Shown here: positions 22,864 to 35,315 of the stretch, one piece after another
How positions within the stretch are numbered: position 1 is the first letter of the stretch
Layout of the letters: every line of letters begins with the position of its first letter
Assembly: GCA_963920765.1 (NCBI GenBank)
Contig: OY987242.1
Coordinates: 28,730,002-28,794,001 of the forward strand
Source: Ulota crispa
Lineage: Eukaryota; Streptophyta; Bryopsida; Orthotrichales; Orthotrichaceae
Direction: 5' to 3'
Length of the DNA stretch: 64,000 nt
Made by a program: the position numbers and the translations under genes
Notes under the pieces: model-generated
Told to the model about the DNA's origin: nothing
The model's database searches: none
What the model saw: only the letters and a program-made list of their open reading frames with translations

Positions 22864-23927
22864 AGGTGGTATAAAGAGAAAAAATGAAATATTTAAATGG
22901 TTTGCCACCATATCCAAAGGCATTGAGCCCTTATCCTTGCCTATGCAAGGATGAGTATTGAGTAGAGTGACTCAAGAGTTTTAGTATTTTTACTAGTTGT
23001 AATTGATTTACAAGCAAAATTGTAATTGTTGGTGTTATTATGTCATTAGTGGGCAAAGGCAATGAAAGCTTTATATGGCATTTTCAAAAAGAGCAATGCC
23101 GTCAATTGTCATTGAACCAAATAAAGTTGATTCCATTGAATTTAGAGAGCTCTACCTAGAAAAGTTACATGTGTTTAATTGCTTATTACAATGGTTAGTA
23201 CCTTCTATTTTTTGTCATAATGAATTTGCAATTGTGCACTATGTTTTGAAAATTCTTTGAATTAAAGCATAGAACATAATACTTATTGATATGGATAAAA
23301 ATCAATTTTGGAACTTTTGAGTTTTTATATCCTTAAAAAAATTTATTGAATACTATTACAGAGACTTAAAATCTCAAAATCTCAAAATTGAGTTTTTTCC
23401 CAAAACAATGAAGATTAAGTTTTAGTTATCATACTCAATAAGTTCCTATTCATCATACATTCCATGATGTACATAAGATGTACATCCCTACATTGAACAT
23501 GCTCATAGATGTATGTCTCATATACATTTTGAGATGTTTGATGAATAGGTACTTGCCAAGTATGACAACCATGAATTAAGAGAGGTATTTTTGTAGCATA
23601 ACAATTTTAGCATCATTGGTCAAAATGCTACAATGAATAATGAAAATCTTGGCTCCTAAAAGCACTATTGGAAAACATGTATGAGGTTGTTGCAATTGTT
23701 GATACTACCATGTTTTTTATTGTATTGTAAAAACAACAGCAAACTATACAATTATGCATTGTGTTCCAAAAATTGTTGTACAAAAGATGGTATCACAAGG
23801 TGGCAATTTTCTTTTCATGTTTGTATGCTGATTATAAACATACAAGGTGACCTCAAATTGATATATTTCTAAATTGAGATTAATACTTGATGCTAATAAA
23901 GAATGTTTCAATAGCCTTTAAACACAC
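22864..23927. other. AT-rich intergenic DNA
   Basis: No gene is visible. Near 23400-23580 a loose inverted pair occurs (TACTCAATAAGTTCCTATTCATCA and TGATGAATAGGTACTTGCCAAGTA), perhaps a small decayed MITE. Confidence 0.4.
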
Positions 23928-23930
23928 CTT

Positions 23931-24103
23931 CACTAGTAGAAAATTAGAAGAAAATTTGTTAAAGTCAACATAACCAGTTTGATGTTGTTTTGTTCCTAAT
24001 GCAAAAATTTGAGTTGGAAAAGCAAAACTTTACCTTAGGAACAAAACAGCATCAAATTGGTTATGTTGACTTTAACGTATTTTCTTCTCGTTTTCTACTA
24101 GTG
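23931..24103. mobile_element. CACTA-type MITE with CTT target duplication
   Basis: This 173-bp near-perfect hairpin starts CACTAGTAGAAAA and ends TTTTCTACTAGTG. CTT is repeated on both sides (23928-23930 and 24104-24106). CACTAG ends plus a 3-bp target duplication fit the CACTA superfamily. The arms share AAAGTCAACATAACCA and its complement. Confidence 0.85.
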
Positions 24104-24106
24104 CTT

Positions 24107-25341
24107 TAAAAGAGATGTTTTTTAATTATATGATTTTCTTGATATTATGATTGGATTCACAAGTACAAAATATTAGAGTTTATGATGGAGTGAGTTACAA
24201 TGACAAGCCAACATATTTTCAAAAATACTTAAATGCTTACCATACCCGGGTAGATCACTTAGAGCATTTTACAAATGACATGCGGCATAATATAGGGAGG
24301 GTTTTATTTATTGGAGATAAAAATTATAATAAAATTACAAATAATAAAGGGAACATTCAAAGTGGTAAATTTAGTTTAAGTAATATAGACACACTACAAA
24401 TATGCAAAATTACTTTTTTTTTAAAATAATGTAGGGTGATATATAAAAGGGTATCCTATGTAGTATCGTTAGGACTACTATATTTAGTACAACTATTTAT
24501 TATACTAGGTGAGTATACAATGCACTAGCCTGTAGTATACAATGCGCTAGCATGTATCAGATGAAAAGTCCAAGAGGTGGCGTGGATGGACGTTGGATGA
24601 CTGGCCATGGCTAAGGGTTTGGAGCTCTAATTTGTTTGTCCGTTCTGGAATTTAGCTTGCGGACGCGATTTCTCCAACATTGGAAGTTTGTGTTGCGGTT
24701 TAGGGTTGAGATTCACCAAAGTGATAGCTTTTACACGTTATGCACATGCGGGTTTCCTTTGTTTGTAAAGGCGCGTCTAAACTACCAGATCAAGTGTCAC
24801 TATGCAGTTCATGTGTAGGAATAGCTGGTGTGATTTGGTGACATTTGCTGCGCATCTGCGGTTCTGCTGGCATGATTTTACAAGGCTTTGTGTTGGGGAA
24901 CATAATACTTGTGGAGGTGAAATTCTTAAAGGGGTTACTGGGTTGAGGAGAACCGTTGATGCAGCTTGGTTGAGGCTTGAGGGTTAGGGTTGAAGGAAAT
25001 TGCCGCTACGATTATACCCTAACCTCATTTCTTCCCGGACAGGTACTGTTCCCTTTGTTTTGGAATGCCTGTTATTTGTTGAGTTCAATGGACCTTTGAA
25101 TTTGCGATGGATGTGTATTAAGTTTGTTGCGGTGCAGTGGGTTTAGGGTTGAAGACTATCGACTCATGGCAACCTCGGTGAAAATTTGAACGCTAGAAAG
25201 CGACTTTGGTATTCTAAAATTCTACAGTAGAGTGAAGGTGCTTGAAGATGAGACATACGCATCACTTAGAATTTGTTTAGAGGAGAAGGCAACGTTGGAC
25301 TGGCCGTTCCAATTTTGGGACTATGAGGACAGATTCAGAAT
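24107..25341. other. Region upstream of the decayed transposase
   Basis: It is AT-rich to about 24540 and then more balanced, with AGGGTT-rich text. It probably holds the 5' end of the large transposon, but I could not find its terminal repeat. The 24151-24429 frame resembles no protein. TAGTATACAATGC occurs twice near 24510-24545. Confidence 0.4.
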
Positions 25342-28300
25342 TTGGCAAAAGATGGAGGGCTCAAAGTGGTTGCAAACATTTATGTCTTGCCATTGGAACC
25401 TCCAAATGCAGAATCCTCCAAACGCCATCGGTTAGATGATGAAGGTGCGCAAAGTCCACCAAAGGAAGGAAATGTTGGCTTCTTACCTATAGATGAAGGC
25501 AATGGAATGGAGGAAGTGGAAATTGTTGACAATTTGGGGGTACTCGGATCATCGATTGTTACCGACTCTGTAGAGCACCAACTTTAGTTCAAGCTCATTA
25601 CCAAGGAGATCTAGGAGGTCTATTTACAACAATTGGAGAAGATGAAGCGGGACTTGAAGTTATCTTTGCAGGAAGATAATTGACGGTTCTTGAGGTCCTT
25701 AGATATCAATGGAAACAAGGTTGTGAAGATCTTTTGTGTAGAGTGCCGCAAAGAAATTGGTGGAGACAATGGCAAGCACAATAAGACCAACGTCCAAAAC
25801 TTGTTCAATAACTTCAAGTCAAAGCACCTTCTCAACACTAACCACGTCAAGAATTGGTGTGCTAAGAATGATGTGCTATATGGTGATCACCCCCAATCTA
25901 TTGCTCCAAAAAGGAAGGCAATGATGTTGACCCCTCAAATGCATAAGACGCTGATTGAGGAAGGAGTTCTGATCATGGGTGATGTTAATGAAAGTGTTGA
26001 GGGTATTCAAAAGCCCTTCAGCATTCTAGGGTTGTTTAGTGATGATGCTCCAAAGAGCTTCTGGATGAAGGTGCGGTGCTACTATTGTCGAGACTTGCTC
26101 TGCCTCTATCCGCCAAAGAAAAACTTGGAGTGGAATCTGCGGCATCACTTGGCCTTGTCGAAGCATCTGCAAGCTATTGAGCAGTCAAAGGTGCCCGTCC
26201 AAAGAAGGACTCCGTTACTTAGCGGACAAAGGGGAAGGCCGGCTCATTCATCTGATGGTTTCAACTAGTCGGGTCTAGGGAGATGGTGGAGAACTAAATC
26301 CATTGTTGCTCCGAGCGAGCCAGGTGAGTTGTCCACCTTGGATAGAAATGATGTCTTTGGGTTTTTCTGCTCGGGCTTTCAAGGTCCGACAGTCTCTTGT
26401 GTTGGTATTTCCTACTCTATCCACAAACTCTTGCATGATCCTCACGTGGGTGTGGCTTGGTATCTAGAACCACACCTTAGTGCCGCTTTCATTAGAAATG
26501 GAGAGGTCCAGGTAATTATTGGCACGTTCAGGAAGATATCTTGTAGCAAGTTTGATAGTTCCGGCAGTGGATTTCCAAACCTTTTGTGCTCCATGTGCTC
26601 AGCCATACCTTTGGAGAATGACTTTTGAAAAAGGGTTGTGCTTGAGGACCGCAGTATTATAAAACGTGGGGCCAGAAGCACTGGAACAAGAGTTCGTCTT
26701 GGTTACTTGTCCATTTTTGAACTTGCCAAGCATGGTCAAGAAATAACCATGAAGTTAAGGGCTGAGAGAGTGAAATTATTGTGTGCTTGTGTTAGGATTG
26801 TGCAGTTGAAGGTTAGGCGTCCTAGTTTGCGAGAATTAGCAAGGGAGGCTTCTGTTGGTCATAACATCACTAAGTTTTGTCATAGTATCATTGCTGCCCA
26901 CAGATCAAGGGCTTTTGGAGGGAAGCCTGCGTTATGGGATTTCTTGATTGATGTTGTGCAAAATGTCAACCGTGATTCTTGAGGTAACCATTTTCAGGAC
27001 AACACAAAATCCCTTGGTGAAGTTATGAATGTTTACGGTGGAAGGATAATGATTGAATTATTTGCTCTAAATTTTGGAGGGGCAAGTTTCAATGAAGTGA
27101 AGCAAGAGGTTAGGAAGGGGATTCAGTTCATACCGAGGAAACATGAGCAGATTTTTTCAGCAATTGCCTAGATCTACAGGGACACAAAGATTGTGCACAA
27201 CATTGTAGGACTAGTCCCAATGATCCTAGCCAAGGATGAAACCAAGGTAAAGGGAAGAGTGGCTTGGGAACCGAAGTGGGATACGTTGTCTGGCTTCTGT
27301 GGATTGTTTGAGAACCATGTATGCTTGTCGGGGTTTTGACCAATTGTTGGGAGTGGGGAGGAGGGATACTGCCAGCTTGTAGAATCGTTTGCCTCTAGCA
27401 GAAAGGGCAGCTTCACACGTGTAGTGGTTGTGAATCCACTACACAATAAATTACCCCGGCTTGTACTTGTAGCATGCTATACCTGCAACTGCTTCAATTC
27501 TGGGTGGGTTAGGAATCAGTGGGAAGCAATTGACTTGCTTTGGAAAAAAGATTGTCTTGATGCTGTAGGTCCTATCATCAGCCATGCGAGCAACGATGAC
27601 TCACGTAGGAGGCAACTTATGTTGGGAGATTACAAGAGCAGCGTGGGAAACGGTCTTGATGTAGGGTGGGATGGGTGGTTGTTCACTGCTTTGCTAAATG
27701 TGCATGGGAATGCTTCTGGTCTTCACGATCAAGATTATATACATAATGGGAAAAAGTTAATAAACCCTTCGCTATCGGCTGCTAGAACATCACAATTAGG
27801 AGGGATCTATGTTTGCATGGTCATGTGGAGTTGGTCTTCTAGCAATTCACTGCTGAGGAACACGTGCTAAAGATGGAGGACATTGACCAGAAAGACAAAC
27901 AGAACTAGGCAGCAACTCAAAGGTTCTGTCAATCCAAAGTTTGTGCATGTTTGGCTTGGGTGCGCGCTCTTGATTACCCTCAATGTGAATGGACCCTTGG
28001 AATGGAGTATTAGTTAGAGATAAGTACTAACTATATTGATATCTTTTGCTCTCCAAAACTTGATCTACATGACAGGGTTGTACTATGTAGTAAGGTTTCT
28101 TTCTTTTTTAGGATGTAAAGGCTATGGTTGCAAAACGGTGACCATGGTGTTCTTGGGAATTCTCAAAAGCTTGTAGAAGTCAAGAACTTTGTGAGCCTTC
28201 AATGCTTCTTGATATTCAACTATCATGCCATTACATTGTTTTGCTAATTTGTCATTTCAGGGACAGATATCCACATTTACTTGTTTCACTGCATTTGACG

Positions 28301-28726
28301 AGAAGTGACTCCTGCAAAATATTTTTCTCAAGAATTGGAGGGATGAATGGCCTTGAGCGGGCATACAACTTTCATGAGCTGGTGAATACTGCCAACACTT
28401 TGAACCACCTCTCCGCAACTGAATACGATGAGAACGGATTGGCTTTTAAGAAGCAGCACAACAAGATGGACAACGTGTGGGAGTCACATCACAAATTGGA
28501 AGATAGTGAGGAGAGGTGCAATTTGGGTGACTACTCTAGGATTTCGAACAATAGCTCAATCATAGCCGCTCTACAAGAAGGGTTGAAAGAAGCGCAGAAG
28601 AAGCTCCGATCCTTGAATATGGCACCAAGTTCCCAATGCTCATCAAAAAATAAAATATGGTTTGAGAAACCCTGGGTAATGAAGAGGTTTGAACCCCACA
28701 GTTTCGCTTATAATCCAAGCGCTTGA
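25342..28726 (+). pseudogene. Decayed DDE transposase of a large DNA transposon
   Basis: A single frame can be followed from 25342 to about 27800 through eight in-frame stops (25585, 25612, 25681, 26266, 26626, 26980, 27169, 27337) without a frameshift. After a shift near 27800 it continues past stops at 27840, 27906 and 28011, then reappears at about 28260-28726. Features in order: a CVEC...H zinc-finger-like segment near 25735; a CYYC...H finger near 26080 followed by RGRP; ILAKDETKVKGRVAWEPKWD near 27230 as a likely first catalytic Asp; ISHASNDDSRRRQLMLGD; LHDQDYIHNGKKL; and a C-terminal FFSRIGGMNGLERAY block. From memory these recall a P-element/Kolobok-like DDE group, but I cannot name the family firmly. 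It is clearly inactive. Confidence 0.8.
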
Positions 28727-30290
28727 GCCGTCTTTAGAGAGGATGGAGACTCTAAGGCTCTATGGGATTGGCTGCATCTAGAAGAATCACCTTCCACTCT
28801 TGCAAGAGGATCTGAAATGCGAGATTCCATTATTGAAGAGACCGCAGATGACGAACGGAGCCATCTGGAAATGCTACAGGACACAGCACATGATGCAATT
28901 ACAGATGTGCTCAACCATGCAGAGGCACAAGTGACACCACCTTTTGCCACTTCGAACAACAAGATTTGGCCAATTATGGAAGTTGACAGGCATTGCATCT
29001 ATAAGTCAACGCTTGTCTTGCAATTGAATGGTAACCAGTTCCTTTCCAAAGATTGTCTTGCCCGGATTAAACAAAATATTCAATTTCATAATCACAACAA
29101 TTGTGTGGGAGCTGGTTTGTCAAGTGGGGCAGGGTTGTTATCTATCGGATCAGATTGTGGTGTGCACTTTGTTCAACGAAGCACAACACAATTGTTGTCT
29201 ACCGTCCAGACTGCTGCAAAACAAAAACGGGGTTGTCCATCCAGCATGCTAGGTTTGGGTAGTGCTACTAATGTGTTGCATGCCATGGACAAAGGGTTGT
29301 GGTGGGTGGGGAGGGTGCAGTGCATGAGGCAACGTAATGGAAGGTAGTGCGGGGTTCTAAGACAATTGGTGGACCTCCTGGCAAGAGTAGAGGAGAATTT
29401 GAAATCCAAACCCTAGAACCCTCACATTGAAGTCATGCTACAATACTACCGGAAGCACCTTAGCCGTGACAAGTTTAAATATGACCATACTGATAGTAAG
29501 TGGGTAGACATTGACTGCGTCATCAGCACGGTCCCCATGTCCTACAATCCAGTTAACGAAGTGTACACGCTAGATAGAAATGATGCAGAGCAATTGAGTA
29601 AGTTTGTGAGTGAAAACTCTTGCTAGTTGTTCTTCAACAAATTCTGTCCACTTTCACGAGGTGTACTTTGCTTTTCCAAAGGTAAGTATGCACACTTCTA
29701 AACTTTACCACCCCTCTAAGCTTGTATTCATGGAAATGCTGCTTTTGAAATTTTTGTGTTGCTTACCTAATAAAATCCTTTTGTGTGAAGGTCATTACTA
29801 ATTCCACATTGTTTGGTGGGCATTTTTGCAAGTGGTCAATCTGGGTAGCTGCACCTCAAAACCTTTACTTCCTCGTGGAAAAAGCCTACATTTTGCATGA
29901 ATCCAGCAACAATTTGAGGTTGGATGCCTTTGACGACCCCTGATGTTTGTCAACCTCCTGCAACAATAGAGATTCCTTACCTTTACTTCCTCGTGGAAAA
30001 AGCCTACGTTTTGCATGAATCCAGCAACAATTTGAGGTTGGATGCCTTTGACAACCCCTGATGTTTGTCAACCTCCTGCAACAATAGAGATTCCTTTGCA
30101 ATACAGAAGGGAACGGCCCACAGAATCAAGGGAATTGGCTGCAACTGCTTAGGCAAAGTGGATGGCTGCTGAAGCAAGAGGAGGAGGAGCCGAAGAGCAT
30201 GCTCCTACTGCGCGACAAGGTAATAAGGTTACCCCTTCCACGAGTGCTTCAACGAGCAGCGTTGGTGCTAGGATTGGCATTAAAGGCTCC
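28727..30290 (+). pseudogene. 3' coding part and tail of the large transposon
   Basis: Frames at 28817-29347 and 29435-29626 probably derive from the C-terminal part of the same protein or a second transposon protein. The second reads HTDSKWVDIDCVISTVPMSY and stops at 29626. Further text up to about 30290 can be read as a low-complexity ARGGGAEEHAPTARQG-like tail. The terminal inverted repeat was not found. Confidence 0.45.
29861..30096. repeat. Two direct 118-bp tandem copies
   Basis: A unit starting ACCTTTACTTCCTCGTGG and ending AATAGAGATTCCTT is present twice in a row with only a few differences. This is a recent local duplication in the 3' part of the transposon. Confidence 0.9.
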
Positions 30291-33108
30291 TTTGTGCATG
30301 AAGCAATTTCACTCAATTTGTAACAATTATTGATAAAAATCTGCCTTTTTATACTAATTTTTTAGAGTGGACAACACAGTGTCTGCAATAATGTGCGGTA
30401 CTCACCTTGTTGATATGAGCTTTTATTCTGGATTGTTTTAGTGAAACATTGATGTATTAAGCAAGGTTGTGGATGTGGTTGTGGTTGGAAAAAGAGGAAG
30501 TATTGATGGGATATCATGTTTGATTGTTTCTAGGGGCCTTGCCCTTCCAGGCTGGATTTGGAGCTATTTCTCCCACAGCTGTGTTCTTGTCTTCATTGCC
30601 GCTACAAGGTACTCACCACCTTTGCCAATGCCGCTTGCCCTCTAATCCATGAATTTTAAGTGTTGCCCCTTTTCCTTTAACTAGGATTTCACGTTTAATT
30701 TGAGTGGGTTTGGGGTTGGGACCCTTTGGGCAGTCCTTTATACTTGGTTGAAGCACGGGTACCCTAACCTCGAGCTTGGTACCTTGATACCCCCTAAGCC
30801 CCTCTCTACTTAACATAAGCCCTAATTGCTGAGCTTTGTATTGCAGTTGTTTTCCGCTAAAGGTGTGCAGTACTGCAAGGAGTAACTGTTGCCCCTTAAC
30901 CTGCAAATTTGTGAGTTTTGAAGGGCCGTAGAAGCAACCAAATGAGGATTGAGTTTGCGTAGTTTGTAGTTCTTTGCCGCATTTCCCCTCAAATTTGCTG
31001 TTCCCCACCTCAATTTCCTCTCTCTTTTGGTAGTTTGATTTCAAAAGTGCACCCTAAATTTGTCGTCAATTTCTCAGTGAGGTCTGTTCTGCTTGCAACC
31101 CTAAGCCCTAAACTGCAAACATTGCTATGAGACGACGTTAGTATCACATCCTGAAATCCTAACTATGCATCCAAACGGCCTCAGATTGCAGTTTCCAGTC
31201 AAATGCTCTAACAAGATCCCATTGCTGAGCTCTTCTACGTTCAGGGTTAAAAATGGCGAAGAAGGCAAAGACTGCAAAAGTCGGCAGACAGCAGCGTCGA
31301 AGCTTTGGAGGTGGTGGCGCTTTGGACAATGGATACAATTTTGTCGTGGATTGGTTGGGGAATGGTGGGCATCACAACCAAGAAGCAGACTGCCAAATTG
31401 ACGGCAATGGTACTATTTGCTTTGCTGAACAAGCGCATGTGGAATGTTCTGGCCAACACGGCAGAATTTGCGGCATGGAGGTTGGCCGTCAAAAACGTCC
31501 CTGCACCACGCCGCTCTTGAGACTGGCTTTGTCTCCACGGCTTTGAGGACAACCTTGCGCTGCTTTAGAAATCGTGGGTAGCGCAAAGTCCTTTGCCTAT
31601 TCATCTGCGCACTTGCCAATTTGGTGAGCTTGGCATTGTGGAACTTATTGACTTGAGCAGGCGGTTGCAGCAGTGGAGGTGGATGGTTGAATTCATGTCC
31701 CTTCTTGTGCAAACAGTGATGATGAAGACCCTCATGTGTGGGTGACGCCTCTTTTGCATCCCTAGACCAAATTACTTCCACGTGATTAGGGTTTTGGGAT
31801 TCATGCTAGGGCTCCGCATGATGTATCAGAAAAATGTTTGTTGTATTGAAGTTTTTTCACAAAGTGAACAAAATTCAGTTTGCAAATGACTCCAATGCGT
31901 GACAGACATTTACAACTCTCATGTTAGTTTAGTTGCAACACCCTTTCTTTCATACCCTTACACATACCTACATTGCAGCCCTCTTTTTGTTCTTAGAGAT
32001 TTTGTTGTCATTTCTTTGCACCCTAAAACCCTAAACTTTGTTATGGCACTAAGCCTTGTTCATATTACTGTAAATCTGATTAGGAAAAGGGTTACCCTAA
32101 AGTCGAATGAGCTCATTGTTGTTGCCCTACCTCAAGCTTGTTCAGGGTACTTTTTGCTAGAGAATGAGATCCTACACCCAGCCTAAAATGGACCCTACAC
32201 CGAGAGTTCCTAAGACTAGCTATTGAGGACTTCAATGCTAATGAATTTGATAGTGGTCCATGTATCAAGTGCTTGAGTTCTTTCCTAATTCTCCATAATC
32301 TAACTTGCAATTCATTACATTCTGCAATTCTATACATGTGCAGGTAAATCTTGGTGCATAATTCCGGAAGGGCCATGAAGGGCAAGATCATGTCAATGTG
32401 GACACCTAAAGAGATCAATAGTGGCTCTAATTTTGTAGCCCACCGGTTATGGGATCTGGTTGTTGTGAAAGAGGGCTTTGCATTTCATATTGGGATGCTT
32501 GGGGTTCAACCACTAATTTTATAGTGCAACAATTGGATGATCATGGTGTTGTAGGAGTAGACTTTGCATTTCACATTGGAATGGTTGGGGTTCAACTCTA
32601 AACCCCTATCTAACAGGACTTTCACTATGCCCAACAAGGTGGATTGAATTTGCTACATGAAATAGAGAAATGAAATGGGGTCCCAATGCATATGTTCTTG
32701 TAGTGATTATGAATTGTCACTCTTCAGAATCTTGTAAATGAAACTCTTTCAAATGCTTTGCTTTTGTGTGTACTAGCTTGTGAATTCTTCAAGTTCAACA
32801 ATATTTTTAGTTCCATGGTATGTTTTCAATTAGGATATGCTCTCCCTTTTTATTTCAACGCTCTCTTCAACAATTTATTTTTTACCTTATAAATAATATA
32901 CCCTAGGAAAAATCGGGATCTTTAAAGTTGTATAAGTAATTATAGAGTGCCATAAAATAGGTCATTTTGATCAATTATATAATTATATAGGTCCTCTTAT
33001 TATGACATAGGAAGTAAATAGCCCCCTATAAATTACCCCCTCGCCGCACGTGGGGTACCCAAACATACAAAGAGTGACCTACCCGAGTTTCTATACATCA
33101 TTATAGAA
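30291..33108. other. Intergenic or transposon-derived DNA
   Basis: No gene is called. It contains CCCTAA-type text (for example near 31100 and 32030). An ATG frame at 31253-31546 starts MAKKAKTAKVGRQQRRSFGG, and a minus-strand frame covers 30613-31044. Neither shows a domain I know, and both may belong to the large transposon. Near 32490 and 32575 a TTTGCATTTCA-ATTGG-ATG-TTGGGGTTCAAC segment is repeated. Confidence 0.35.
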
Positions 33109-33550
33109 GGGGAAATTACAAATAGGGGTAAGAAAACGTAAAATATTACAGATAGGGGCATAGTTTCAAAATAATTACAAATAGGGGCACGATTTCAAAA
33201 AAAGTGTAATTTTTTGGAATTTTTCTTGGTTTGGACACTTGTTGATTTAAATAGATCACATTAGATGTTAGCTATCTTCCAAAAAGCTTAAAATTTCCAA
33301 AAATTGCCATCCTCTTTTCTAAAATTTCCTTTATTTAGGCTTGATTAATTTGGATTTTGGAGAGAGTTTTAAGCTTTTTGGAAATTAGCTAACATCTAAT
33401 GTGATGTATTTGAATCAACCAACGTCCAAACCAAAAAAAAATCCAAAAAAATACAATTTTTTTGAAATTGTGCCCCTATTTGTAATTATTTTGAAATTAT
33501 GCCCCTATCTGTAATATTTACGTTTTCATGCCCCTATTTGTAATTTCCCC
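33109..33550. mobile_element. Foldback MITE related to 7851-8182
   Basis: It starts GGGGAAATTACAAATAGGGG and ends with the complement. The arms carry three spaced ATAGGGGCA-like units each, and an inner pair TTAGCTATCTTCCAAAAAGC against GCTTTTTGGAAATTAGCTAA. Same family as 7851-8182, but about 110 bp longer. No clear target duplication is visible. Confidence 0.7.
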
Positions 33551-34888
33551 TAAATCTTAATGTGTTATGATGAGTCATAATATATTAGAAATCTTTATGC
33601 TGTATCATGCCACATTGTCAAATTTTATGAATCTTTTTGTAATAAGATATTGGATGAAAATTTATCATAAAACATTTGTAGACTGCTTATCATAAGCTAT
33701 CATGTGTTATTACATGTTAAATAATTAGTCTAAAACAAAACAAAAAAAAAATAGAACCTCACCTTTGTGCAAGTGATAGTTGTAATATGTGGGTTGCCCC
33801 ACTCTATTGTTTGAAGCATAATAATCAAAGCTGCATCAATGAGTAGAGCCATACCAATCACAAATGAAATTTTACATTTGAAAAGCTGCTAATGGAAAAT
33901 GTGTATGTAGTTGCTGCAACAATTGAAACTACTTTGCTATTTTTTTTTCTTTTTTATGAAAAATGATCTTCCATATTGTGCATTATGTTTCAATTTTTTT
34001 AGAACATCAATTTTGACAAAATGGCAATATGCTATTATGTTGGCTCAAATTAGGCTACGCGGTTTAAACATTGAATCTATACATTTTGTAGATTTTGGAT
34101 TGAAATTAGATCAATGTGAAGATAATATCACTACTTTTTAAGCATGAATGTTGCCATTTTGATGAAACTCACATCTTAGATCAAAAACCATGTTGTTTGT
34201 GGCTTAGTAATGTGAGCAGCATTGATCACACCAATGTGTGAAAGTTCTATTGTTACGCCATTGAAAATCTTTTGCTTTTTATATGATTTGTATCACATTC
34301 CAAAATTTGTTTGAGCCAAGACACATTGTTTATAAAATAATAATTTTATCAACATCAATTGATATTGAACCAAAAATGATTTAGCCACAAAAGAATGCTA
34401 CTAGAAAATGCATACATTACATTGAAGTAAGCCCTCATTCATACACCAAAATTGTTTGCAAACTTTTTTATATCAAAACTATGACGCAAAAACATCATTA
34501 GAAGGAAATCCATATGCATTTTGACCCAAACATGGCATTTTACTTGATTGTTCTCTAGTCTTCTTTCATCAAAAAGAAAACAAAAGCTTTGTGAACAACA
34601 ACATTGACATTACTCAATTCAAATCAAAAAAACTTTTGATTCCAAAATGGTGCTACCAAAAATCCACATGTGGTTGCTACATGAGGTGGGAGTGGTCCAC
34701 CCATTTATATGCAAAAAAAAATTCAAACTTTGCATCACATTGCAAAAATTGGTTGACTGGAGGAGAAAATTATTTATATTATAGCAATTTCAAGAACATC
34801 AATGACATTGATCAATCTAAACAACATCAATTAATAGTGAAAGTTTTGCTCTAAAACAACTATTAGAAAAGCCATATGTGGTCACTAA
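33551..34888. other. AT-rich intergenic DNA
   Basis: No gene, no clear terminal repeats. The frames at 33911-34141 and 34591-34854 resemble no protein I know. Confidence 0.4.
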
Positions 34889-34897
34889 ATAGTTGAA

Positions 34898-35306
34898 GGG
34901 AATTGATATGTGTACCACACCCTTTGAACTACTGTACCATACCGCAGGGTAAATTTTAGATTTCTACCATCAAAAAGCTAAATTTGAGAATTTTGAATTC
35001 AGATTTGGACTTAGAGATCATGATTTAGTCTAGAACCATAAAAAAGTTGCAATTCAACAACACCCAATGAAAAAGCTTATCTAGGGGGAAAAGTGTTACT
35101 TTTACTTTTGTTTGTAAAAAAGATAAGCTTTTTGATTGGGTGTTGTTGAATTGCAATTTTTTTTATGGTTCTAATCTAAATCATGGTCTCTAAGTCCAAA
35201 TCTGAATTCAAAATTCTCAAATTCAGCTTTTTGATGGTAGAAATCTAAAATTTACCCCGGGGTATGGTACAATAGTTCAAAGGGTGTGGTACACATATCA
35301 ATTCCC
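34898..35306. mobile_element. Foldback MITE, copy 2, with 9-bp target duplication
   Basis: It is 409 bp, palindromic nearly end to end, with ends GGGAATTGATATGTGTACCA and the inverse. ATAGTTGAA is exactly repeated at 34889-34897 and 35307-35315. A 9-bp duplication plus long inverted arms fits a non-autonomous Mutator-like element. It is the uninterrupted version of 10228-10892. Confidence 0.85.
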
Positions 35307-35315
35307 ATAGTTGAA

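Noticed and set aside
24151-24429. 92-codon frame
   Set aside because: Its amino-acid content is what AT-rich DNA yields by chance, and no motif is visible.
30613-31044. 143-codon minus-strand frame
   Set aside because: No domain, no ATG-supported similarity, and it lies in a transposon-derived region.
33109-33550. 9-bp target duplication for this MITE
   Set aside because: The flanks ATTATAGAA and TAAATCTTA do not match, unlike at the related element at 7851.
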